From positions 14,234,983 to 14,298,982 of the forward strand of contig NC_087077.1 of assembly GCF_026151205.1 (NCBI RefSeq): DNA of 64,000 nucleotides. The letters are read 5' to 3'. Positions 1 through 9,900 of the stretch are shown here, piece by piece (positions within the stretch are counted from its first letter, which is position 1; each line of letters opens with the position of its first letter). This DNA is from Bolinopsis microptera (lineage: Eukaryota; Ctenophora; Tentaculata; Lobata; Bolinopsidae). The notes below the pieces were generated by a model. The model was not told the DNA's origin. It searched no databases and saw nothing but the letters and a program-made list of their open reading frames with translations. The translations under genes and the position numbers were made by a program.

Positions 1-99
1 TTACACTAAAACTTTACTTCATATCTTACTTAATGTTGGGGTTACGGTCAGGATGAGCGATAGTATGAACTATCAGTGAAGTGGGTGGCGACAATTGAA

Positions 100-375
100 G
101 AATTGACCCCCCGACAATTGACCCTAACCCTAACCCAAACCCAAACCCAAACCCAAACCCAAACACAAACCCAAACCCAAACCCTAACCCTAACCCAAAC
201 CCTAGCCCAAACCCTAGCCCTAGCCCTAACCCTAATCCAAACCCTAACCCTAACCTTTTCGGGGGGTCAATTGTTGTACTAAGCCCTAGATTTCGCGACA
301 ATTGACCCCAGTGTAATTACATAGGGGGTCAATTGTTGGGGGGTCAATTGTCGAGAGATCAATTGTCGCGGTACG
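100..375. repeat. Telomere-like CCCTAA/CCCAAA array flanked by GGGGTCAATTG motifs
   Basis: From about 118 to 260 the plus strand is a run of CCCTAA and CCCAAA hexamers with some CCCTAG and ACACAAA variants. The animal telomere repeat is TTAGGG, and CCCTAA on the plus strand is the orientation expected at a left chromosome end. The array is interstitial and degenerate because ordinary sequence lies to its left. On both sides the motif GGGGTCAATTGTCG or its complement recurs at least six times (near 95-115, 265-275, 296-306, 326-336, 340-352 and 358-366), so the array sits inside a small repeat module. Nothing here looks coding; the Gly/Phe and Thr/Gln-rich frames are simple-repeat translation. 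Confidence 0.8.
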
Positions 376-475
376 CAGTGAAGTTTGTTCAGTGATACAG
401 TATCCAGTTCATTGCCCAGTTTACGGGAAGCATACTCTTTACGCGAGCATTGAAATCTGTGGTGAAATCTCGTTC

Positions 476-524
476 ATTTAAAATTGGCTAATTATAGGTT
501 ACCTATAATTAGCCAATTTTAAAT
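476..524. repeat. 49-bp near-perfect palindrome
   Basis: Two 24-bp arms around a single central base read as exact complements (core AATTAGCC/GGCTAATT, centre at 500). The structure could extrude as a cruciform or form a hairpin in RNA. It stands alone between the telomere-like module and AT-rich DNA; no gene is linked to it. Confidence 0.85.
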
Positions 525-1407
525 AATATAGGTGTGTCATAACTTAAGATTCATAAGTAACAGTCCTTCTAGCGATAGTTTGTTAATATCCTGTAATCAC
601 GTGGAGTGTGGACTGTGGAAAAGTATTGAATTAACGAGACCCCGTAAGATTGGTTTCGGCGAGGAAACTGACTTTCGAAGGGCAAGATTATACTTATGTC
701 GAATTCGGTCAATACGGGTGATTTTGAATAACTTGGTAATAAAACTTGAAAAAACATCTCCGTGGATAAAATATAACCCGTTTCACTCGAACTGGGGATT
801 CTACTTCTGAAGCGTTAAAATTGAAAAATGACTGAAATGAAATTTAGACTGTAAAAATTCATCACAAGTTCAGCAAAAAGTGTCGAACGGTTTCCTTGGT
901 TTTTAACGGTCTAGAGATGATCTGACGTTTTGCGAAAAATAATCAGAGAAAAATTCACTCCTGAATAGTTACGGCATCGTAGAGAAGCGACTTTGGAGTA
1001 AGACTAAATGCTGAACGGATTTAAATAGTATCTTATGATATCCAATTAAATGAAGTATAACTCACTTCTGAACAGTTTTGGTGTCGTACGAAATCCTAGT
1101 GTCGGATTTTCTGACATTACAGAAAGGCTTCTTGACGTCTCCCTCTTCCAAAACAACGTTCGGTCCTATGTCTGGATATCGACCTGTAACGAAAGTGGAG
1201 CATAATTATTTGGGCTTGTTAACTTTCAGAATATTCAATAAACAAATTTCGCTCGATTAAAATTTTTAGTTTTATGGAAAAAACCTGCGACTATTAACCT
1301 GCGTATTAGCCTTGTAATCGACTTAAATTTTTAACTTATCGTTACTTTATAATATTATAATCCCTCACTCACAATTTCAATAATTCATATATTATATGAT
1401 TTGATAC
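525..1407. other. AT-rich stretch without a recognisable gene
   Basis: No exon with a familiar domain was found on either strand. The next exons of the UVRAG-like gene, for its coiled coil and C-terminal region, would be expected here or further left but were not recognised. They may lie beyond the window edge, or the gene may be truncated. Confidence 0.5.
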
Positions 1408-2720
1408 CAAGAATTCAACCACTGCCGATATAATTGAGATAACAAAAGAAGTTGCCCATATTGCATTTGCATTATACTGAAGTCTGAAACATCAAACTGA
1501 CCGTGTCGTGAAAAGAAGAGAGAATCGTTCAACACGAGTATCACTGTGTTCGTCTCCCAAGCCGACTCTGTCCCCTGTGGGAACGACCCATATATTATAA
1601 AGGGGCACACTGCACATGTTGTTGTCCATGAACGACCCATATTATAAAGGAGCAGATGAGCAGTTATACAATTACAGTCAAAATTACAAATGTAAAACAT
1701 ATCATTTTAACGAGAAAAGAAACGCCATTGTTAGACGTAAGAGTGAGGACTCCTCAGTCCTCAAACTACATAGCTACATTCAATTAATTCCTTCTGTAAC
1801 GTCCTCAATAAATCTAATAGATTGGTAGTGTTGTAAATAGTTTAAAAAGTAATAGTAATACGTATGTAAAAGTACAACTTGACATCAGCTCTAAAATCCC
1901 CTTGATGTTAGATTGGTTCATGCTGTAGGATGATGAAAGTAACATCAACTTCTTCATCAGAAATAACTAATAAACTAACGGATGTAATTATTTAGTTATT
2001 AATCAACTAGTTTGTTACCTTTTCCCCAAAGTATGATAGTGCCGACAATGTAACAAAATGCTCGATGAGTAGAATGTTCCGATCAGAATCCCAAACTTGA
2101 ACTATCAGATCTGTTGGGGTGTGTTTTATATTAATACTAATATTAAAACTTAGGTTGTAGTTTGAAAACAGTACAGCTAATCAGGAAATCTACGTACTTC
2201 ACTTCACGTATATGAATACAAACTATCAATAAAATTACTATAACTGTACCCCCCCCTCCTCCCCGGCCACCCTCTCCTCACCTCTCAGAGCCTGGATAGC
2301 ATGTAGAGTGTTCTGAAGAACCCACTGTGGGTTAGCGGACTCATGATATACAGAGCTCCGGTACACCTCGCGCTTGGTTGCAGGATGGAGAAGGCTGAGG
2401 TGGGTGCGCGCGGCATCGCGCAAACTCTTCACTTGCACACCTTGCACGTGACGCGCTCGAAACTGCAAATTATGGTTAATGTTAGTGACTGTGAAATTTT
2501 GGTTAGATTGGCTCTGATATTGATCTGTAAATTCACAACTCTACCACATCTCAGGAATGGGTAAATTGATTTCAGTTGCTTGACTGAGTTTTGGATATTA
2601 CTAAGATTGCATAATCAATTCAATTAAATAATTAATAAGATAATTAATCACATAAGATTGGTGCCTATATCGTACCTGTTGTGTTGAGAGTGAATAGGCA
2701 TACTTTTTGTTATAGTTCAT
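1408..2720 (-). CDS. UVRAG: UVRAG-like protein, N-terminal part (4 exons, 3' end missing)
   Basis: UVRAG is a Beclin-1-binding subunit of the class III PI3-kinase complex in autophagy and endosome traffic; its N-terminus is a C2 domain followed by a coiled coil. Exons on the minus strand: 2676-2720 (start ATG 2720, ends SLSTQQ), 2282-2462 (FRARH, then VYRSSVYHESANPQW), 2019-2110 (QVWDSDRNILLIEHF, then LSYFGEK) and 1408-1574 (VILVLNDSLFF, then LLLLSQLYRQW). All have GT/AG borders and phases agree (0, 1, 0, 2). The order of short motifs follows UVRAG: a QQ-xxRH start, the YRS-V-xxxNPxW strand of the C2 domain, the xVWxxxxNxxLIE strand, and a LND-Y/F segment before the coiled coil. The assignment rests on motif order, not a database search. 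Coiled-coil and later exons are not visible, so the gene is partial in this window. A 44-bp minisatellite lies just upstream of the start. Confidence 0.65.
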
Positions 2721-2746
2721 CAACCGCCACAATGAGGCTCTTTTTC

Positions 2747-3404
2747 TTTATAAACACTAAACTTGCTACATCTCTCCTAAACTTGGTTAGTTTATAAACA
2801 CTAAACTTGCTACATCTCTCCTAAACTTGGTTAGTTTATATTCACTAAACTTGCTACATCTCTCCTAAACTTGGTTAGTTTATAAACACTAAACTTGCTA
2901 CATCTCTCCTAAACTTGGTTAGTTTATATTCACTAAACTTGCTACATCTCTCCTAAACGTGGTTAGTTTATATTCACTAAACTCGCTACATCTCTCCTAA
3001 ACTTGGTTAGTTTATAAACACTAAACTTGCTACATCTCTCCTAAACTTGGTTAGTTTATAAACACTAAACTCGCTACATCTCTCCTAAACTTGGTTAGTT
3101 TATAAACACTAAACTTGCTACATCTCTCCTAAACTTGGTTAGTTTATATTCACTTAACTAGCTACATCTCTCCTAAACTTGGTTAGTTTATAAACACTAA
3201 ACTTGCTACATCTCTCCTAAACTTGGTTAGTTTATAAACACTTAACTTGCTACATCTCTCCTAACTTGGTTAGTTTATAAACACTAAACTTGCTACATCT
3301 CTCCTAAACTTGGTTAGTTTATAAACACTAAACTTGCTACATCTCTCCTAAACTTGGTTAGTTTATAAACATTAAACTTGCCACATCTCTCCTAAACGTT
3401 TGGT
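2747..3404. repeat. 44-bp minisatellite, about 15 copies
   Basis: The unit reads roughly GTTTATAAACACTAAACTTG followed by CTACATCTCTCCTAAACTTGGTTA. Copies are almost identical. Two subtypes alternate: one with the palindrome GTTTATAAAC and one with GTTTATATTC. One copy near 3255 lacks two bases of CTAAACTT. The array lies upstream of the UVRAG-like start codon, in the position of a promoter or 5' leader. Confidence 0.9.
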
Positions 3405-4052
3405 AACTTGTCTCAATATGGATACTTTTAGATTTAAAACTTTAAGTGGAGTGGTATTTAACGAACTAGTGTGGAGTTAGAGTGTGGGGCTCGTTTTGAT
3501 GAAACCTTACAGTCAACCATGAAAATACAAAATTTACTGTGGAAACTGAAAATACAGGATGGTTCTCGATTAATAACTAAATGTAAGATGCAATGCGGAG
3601 ATTTTGCAACCAGGGATACATTATGATATATTCCTCCTCGGATATTCTGTAAACATAAAAATGCTATGAAACTGACACGTTGTTGTTTTCAAATCTTAAT
3701 CATCATCATGATTTGAACAGAAAGTAGTCGCAAAACAAAAGTAACACAATCCCTACAATTGACTTACGAGAAAAGAAAAGGATGGTATTCTTGCGCTTAC
3801 ACATCAAAGAGTGATGTAAATTACATGTATTGTATAAAAAGGTTCTGTATCATCTGTAAGCTAGCGCATTTTTAACAATTGATCCAATGTGGACAAAGAA
3901 ATGTTATTCTTTACACCCAAACTAAACCTTCTTTATTAAAGTTTTCAATCTACGATTAATAATTGTGAAAATAAATTAAAACGGATCGTTCCTTTGTTGA
4001 TACCAAAACTCAAAAGTATCCATTGATAACTATGTTAAATAGTTCACATTTT
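3405..4052. other. Intergenic, no gene seen
   Basis: AT-rich sequence between the minisatellite and the COQ4 stop codon. It must hold the COQ4 3' untranslated region (reading left from 4053) and perhaps the promoter of the UVRAG-like gene. No ORF or repeat stands out. Confidence 0.5.
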
Positions 4053-5994
4053 TCACACCGGCTCTTGATCCTGGTATCTCGGAGCTGCTGATATCTTGTA
4101 CCTCCTTCTCATCAAATTAATATCCGTCTCCAATTCTCGTTCAAAGTAAATGTTCATGAAGAAAGCACTGGCGCGTCCACAGGCTAGACCCCATGGGATC
4201 TGCTGGGATAAGAGGAGTCTCTTCTCAGCAAGAGTGAGAGGGATTGGTCCGAACAGAGCTGATAAGGCACACATGGGTAGCTCCGTTTGTACCATCTCGT
4301 ACCATTTCAGGCAGATTTCTTCTGGTACCGTCACTCCTAGACCTGACGAAAACACCTGTTAATAGTTTATCGAGTACAGTATTATACTGGAATTGGTATT
4401 ACTTTTGTTTTTGATATAATAGTCATTTACTCCGAGTGATGTTATCGCGAAAACTCAGTGATGATCACTTTAGTTCACCATCTGGCTCTCTCAATAACGA
4501 TATAGAGGTGCGAGAATAGACAGGTTGGTGCGAGAATAAACAGGTTGGTGATGAGAGCTGGAAATCCTTTATCAACTAATAATCACGTCGCTTTATTTTT
4601 CATTGTATAAGTAAGAAAGTCTCAAAGAGTTCTACGACGACAAGTGCACGAATAACAAGGGTGTGAAAATTGACAAGTTAGTGAACTATCATGGTGATCA
4701 ATGCAAATGTCAGATATCTACCTGATTTATAAGGAGCTGATAATAACCGTTATTTTCAACTCATCAAGAAACCTTTTTCTGCTGTTTTGACCACTCTGCG
4801 GACTGCGGACCGTTAAAGATGCTGATGCTAGGAGCACTATGCATGATAACCCTACTATCCCTCTCTGACACTGCCTCCCTAGTGATGGTGCAGGATTTCA
4901 ACGGTAACGCCCCAACTCGCCCAGAGCCCTGTTTGATAACATGCGTTGGTTCCACCGGAGCTGGGAAGACAAACTGGTCGGGGGAGGCAGGCAGAATGCG
5001 CACAGATGTGGACATGACCAAGTGTGGGTTTGTGGATACCCCCATAATCACCACCTCACTTCCGGGTTTGGGACACCACGATTACATGGTCGGAATGACT
5101 TCTCCTTTCAATGTTGACAACACAGGCTTCACTATCGTCCTGCTGGGTAAGGCTCAGACTTCTTGGGAGATAAAAGGGCATCCAGCAGCACACATTATGG
5201 AAATGCAACCTGTGTCAGATGCCACTAAGTACAAGTGGAATGTGAGCTGGAATGCGGTTGGGTATATTTGTTAGCAATGTACAGTTTCTACAGGATGATG
5301 AAATTATAAAATGTGTCGAAAGTTTAATGTAGAATATTTAACTTACATTATACTGCTTATTATAATTCATTAAAAAAACACTTATCATTTGTGTCAATAA
5401 CTTAAGTACTGCTCACTAAATTGAATTGACTTTCCACGTGATGCCCATATAATAAGGTAATACATACCAGTGAGCGTATGAAGGAAGTCATGACTTTCCC
5501 TATACCGTGTCATCACGTACGCCAGTTCGTCATCCTCAACAAATTTAGTCTGTGCACGTTGAGCGCTCAAACCGTTACCACTCATAAACTGGTAATAGTG
5601 GTGGCCTAATGTGTTGGGTGGTAGTTTGGAGAGGTATTCTGTGTCAACGGTCTGCTCAGTGACACGCGGTCTATCCTTCAGTATCTCTAGGCCTGAAAAC
5701 TGAGTCGTTATTTTGTGAGGTGAAGAAAATTGGTATTTAACGGTAACTGATGTCCGGGGAACCTTAAAAACTTAAGTTAAACACAAACATTTTATCAGAT
5801 AAAATCAGAACTATTCCAGAGCATCAAATACCTGTTGTGTTCATCTTCATTTTATTGCGCATACTGACAAGAGCTGCTGTGCCAGTTGTTTCGCCAAGTG
5901 TAGCAACTAGGTCCCCACGTAAGGGGTTAGTAAGCGCACCAACTGCTGAACCAGCGGTTAGCAGCGCTCGCTGCGTCAGATTCAATTTTATCAT
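4053..5994 (-). CDS. COQ4: Ubiquinone biosynthesis protein COQ4 (3 exons, complete)
   Basis: COQ4 is a mitochondrial, matrix-side inner-membrane protein of coenzyme Q synthesis that organises the COQ complex. Exons on the minus strand: 5832-5994, 5468-5692 and 4053-4342, all with GT/AG borders and matching phases; they total 678 nt, 225 residues. Family signatures are clear: LTAGSAVGAL and LGETTG in exon 1; VEDDELAYVMTRYRESHD at the end of exon 2; KWYEMVQTELPMCALSALFGP and IPWGLACGRASAFFMNIYFE in exon 3. The metal-binding pattern H-D-x2-H-x11-E is present and is split by intron 2. The ATG at 5994 is the first in frame, with a TAG two codons upstream. The N-terminus is short for a mitochondrial import signal, so an upstream exon carrying a targeting peptide is possible. 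Intron 2 hosts a gene on the other strand. Confidence 0.93.
4819..5274 (+). CDS. Small secreted protein nested in COQ4 intron 2
   Basis: A single-exon ORF of 151 residues starts at ATG 4819. The first ~20 residues (MLMLGALCMITLLSLSDTAS) form a good signal peptide. The mature part has two cysteines close together (CLITC) and the blocks NWSGEAGRMRTDVD, KCGFVDTPIITTSL and GFTIVLLG. That layout recalls an extracellular domain common in marine invertebrate proteins (cysteine pair, then W, VDVD, CGF, TP-x-x-TSL, GF), but I cannot name a family. It lies wholly within intron 2 of COQ4 on the opposite strand, and its higher GC and clean reading frame against AT-rich surroundings favour a real gene. 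The TGAGKT string resembles a P-loop but is in a predicted extracellular domain and is probably chance. Confidence 0.6.
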   Translation: MLMLGALCMITLLSLSDTASLVMVQDFNGNAPTRPEPCLITCVGSTGAGKTNWSGEAGRMRTDVDMTKCGFVDTPIITTSLPGLGHHDYMVGMTSPFNVDNTGFTIVLLGKAQTSWEIKGHPAAHIMEMQPVSDATKYKWNVSWNAVGYIC

Positions 5995-6943
5995 TTTCTA
6001 AGCTTCATATGCCTGGCCTTGGGATTGATGTAAAGTTGAGAAATTTAATTTTTGAGTGAGATTGATTGTTTCGAATTGTAAACTCTCGTCAATTAACATA
6101 TTATGAAACTTATAAAACGTGACTATCAATAAAATGTAATTTACAGACCGGCCTTTGTTTGATCTTTTGTTACATCTCATACAACCGAAGCCTCAATTAA
6201 TCTTAACAAAGATTCGGTCATTAAAATATTGTATGTGCACTGTGTACTGTGTAAGCTAATAAAACGATTTGATTTATTGATCATAAAAATTTATTAAAGC
6301 AAATTACGCATTTTGAGCAAATTATACATCAATGAAAGTTGAAGCAGATTATACATCAATGAAACTCGCACAAAAACAGCAATTTATTCCCAAAATCGCA
6401 AAATCAAGAAAGATTATACTTTCCTAAAGATTCTAGAATAATGAAAGTTATTGAGTTCTGTGGACTACAGTTTTGTTTAAAGTTTCAAAACACCGATTTG
6501 TATCTCATTACACCTGATTTGGTTTGAAGTCGTCTTTAATTTCATAAAAATGTCACAAAATTTGTCTATAACTTAACAAATATAAGTATAATTTAAATTT
6601 ATACAATTTAACAAGATCAATATCATGGTTACTTAAAATATGGTTTTCCAGGAGTTTCAATGAAAGTGAAGAATTTCATAAATTCGATAAGTTCATTGAA
6701 CTTATAAATTCAGAGTAGATCGTCTCAAAAATTTGGTATTAATATTATAACATATCAGCACGATTATTAGTCACGACATGACCCATATTTGAACGATCGG
6801 ATTTATCACCATAACAGTCCCCATGGTAATATACACAGTCACAATTTTGGAGTTATAATTCTTGAACCGTATGAAACATAAAAAGTGTCACATAATAAAT
6901 TATTGAGTAAAACAATCGGAGATCCAAGCAGATACTTCTGGAA
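5995..6943. other. AT-rich intergenic region, no gene seen
   Basis: Lies between the COQ4 start and the stop of the next minus-strand gene. A short near-repeat occurs at 6315-6362 (AATTATACATCAATGAAA and AGATTATACATCAATGAAA). It should contain the COQ4 promoter and the 3' end of the securin-like gene. No domain-bearing ORF was found. Confidence 0.5.
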
Positions 6944-9900
6944 CTACAAATGGAAGGTATCGAAGGAAAGTTCGAGAAGTTCCTGAAGCTCCAGGTCCAG
7001 TTCGGGAGTGCTTGGCATGTCTGGTAACTCGTCATCAGATAGCGCGTTCTCTAACTCACGGTAGCTCTCGTTAAAACACCCTACACGAATATTAAACTCG
7101 TTAAGTGATAAACATAAAGGTCTGAACGTTAATTTGATTTTAGGGGGAGTCACCATTTTGACAAAAATAAAAGATAGCCAGATGATCACATGCCTAGATT
7201 TCCTTTGCAGTGTAACAGGTAAATTTACAGTAAATTGAACAGTGTGTAAGTCTAACCGGTCTAACGTTTTTCTTGAAAAGAAAGTTGAACAAATTGAAAT
7301 CAGTTTAATTTTGCAGAACAAAAGGACAGTGACACTCACTAATAGATATCTGACTAAGTTTCTCTTTAGTGATGTCAAGGTCACTCAGTGTCGACAGTTC
7401 CAGTTCCACTTCTCCTGTTGTCGTGTCGAGTGGATCTGTGAAAGGTTGTTGTTTTATTGAAAGTTACGAAATTATCACGGAAAATGTATCACCCACCAAT
7501 GCTTGTGGAGTATGGACAGATACTTAAAGAGACTCAGTCAAACTTATTATCTCAGTGAGGTCTGAAGAAATATTTAGTGCAGAAATCTTTTAATTATTCA
7601 ATTAGATTATCGTTAATTATACTTTAATTGCATTTTTACCTGAAGATATGTTAGCCCAAGGGCAGAGTTCTGGTTCACCATCTTCCCCATCAGGATATTC
7701 AGATAGTGGTGGAAGTGGGTAATCAGTATCCAGGTTGAATATCAACTCATCTTGTTCAAACCCGATTGGTAGAGGATCTATATACATTTTGAGTGAAATA
7801 TGTTTGATAATATTATACAGGCAGCTTAACTGTCAGAATTTAATGCTAAGTCAAAAAGTAAACCATGATGAAATGATAATGCATTTGCTGCAAACCATAT
7901 TGTTTCTACTGCATACTGTATAGTGTATAATGTACATTGTAAGCCCTCACCAGACCCAAGGTGAAATAGGAAAAAGTAATGAAATTAAAGAGAAGTGTAT
8001 CAAGTTCACCTAGTCTCAGGGGTCGAAGTTTTTTCCTAGATGGTTCTAGACAAGAGTAGTCGTCTATAATCTCAAGAGGGGGCACAGGCTCTGATTTTAC
8101 AGTTAATTTAGTTTTGTCTGCCCAAGGACACCTTTCTGGTTGCTCTGAAATGGTTATGTGTTAGTACAATGTCTTTTCATGATTTTGAGTTCGGCAAGGG
8201 CACATGAAAGTGAATAGAATTAGTGCCAGTTAATTGTCTACAACAAAAAGTATCCAAACAAAACCTATACTGAAGTTCTTTCTTTTCATTTCCCTGAGAA
8301 CTTCATCTTCAGAGTCCTCAAAAACAACGAATTTTCCTGGTGTCGAGGCTTGCTTGTATAAGTTTACCTTTCCTGGGGTCCTGAAGATGGGAGAATATAA
8401 AATGAATTGATTGAAATAAATTTTCGTGCACATACAGCATGAATGGTTAATAATTTAATATATATGTAGACCAAGGTCTGTGCACGGGATGCTTCCTGGA
8501 AGAATCCAGTTCTTTTAGCGGGGCACCCTACCTAAAGCCAAATTGAGATATAATAATCATATTCCTAGAGAAATAATCAGAAATCGAATACCAATCAAAT
8601 AATATGATATATAGGAGTAGTAACCATATTTACTATGCAAAATGCCCCAACCACATAGTGTAAATTTATATAGAATTCAAATTCCATATCATCATTAAAC
8701 CTCAATAGTCAATATAATAGCCCAAGCAAAATTAAATACCTTACTGTCATACTACAAATTAATTAAACATTTGAAATCTGTTAACCAGAGAATAAATTTC
8801 TAAACCTAATGCAAGTGAAATAATTTAGATGCAATAATGAATGCCTAATGTGAGTAGCATCTGTCAATGTCCTTGTAAAAAAGTCTGTAAAAGAGATATG
8901 AGTAACTAATATAGAAGAAAAAACAGGAAGTTGTCGTCTGTTGAAAAATAAATAAAATATCTAGAATATAAATAAGAATATAAAATAACATTCAGTCAAT
9001 GTGTCGTCAATAAACTGTACAATTATCAAATGTTAAAACTGGGTGATACAGTCACCAAAAATAAATACTAAGTATAATAAGTAAATAAATTAAATGTGGT
9101 CTATAAAACTACCACTAGGTATAATAGGTCAATAAATTAAAAGTGGTTTATAAAACTACCACTGTGCGAACCCTTTCTCCAGTTAAAACATGTCAGTCAT
9201 GTGCAAAATCAATCAAAATGGTAAGGTGGTAAAAAAGGGAAAATCCTTTCGATACATCAATTATATATGCCTCAGATTTAAAAGAATTAGAAGATACTTA
9301 GTTATCGTCGACTATGATTGCAGTGTAAAATTTGTCATATGAATTGTCGACGGTATAATTAGGGTCTGTTGTTATAGATGAGAGTAGCTGTTTCTTATAC
9401 GAATCACTAAAGCTTTTAACATCGGGCAGATTTCGTAGATCTGTTGGAACATTATTCCAACATTTTGCCCCCAAGTATTGAAAGTTTTTATGTGATGTTG
9501 ATCTATTAACATATAGGTTGCAGCTTTCGCCGCTCCTACTACCTCCTGATATGTAACTAAATTTATTCATAAAGTTTGTAGGACAATTGTCATGGATGAT
9601 TCTAAACATATAATTTGACAGATGGAGTTGTCGTCTAAGATGGAGTGGTAACCATTTCATGTCTCTATAAACATTAAGGCTGCTCTCTGTTTGTGGAACG
9701 TTGAGAGCTATTTTGGCTACCTTTTTGTATAGAGTGTCAAGTTCAGCAAGTTTTGTCTTGCCAGCTCTACAATAGATCGTGTCTAAATAATCGAATTGTG
9801 GCAACATGAGTGCATTGGCAAACATTTTCCTATATTTAATGGGTAGCAGTGCTTTACTTCTATACATGGCACCAATTCTCTTCATGACCTTCCTAATAAT

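Noticed and set aside
118-260. True chromosome end
   Set aside because: Non-telomeric sequence lies to the left of the array and the hexamers are degenerate.
2747-3404. CRISPR-like array
   Set aside because: The repeats are contiguous with no unique spacers, in an animal genome; it is a minisatellite.
4954-4975. P-loop (TGAGKT) in the nested secreted protein
   Set aside because: The protein has a signal peptide and no Walker B or NTPase fold; the motif is probably coincidental.
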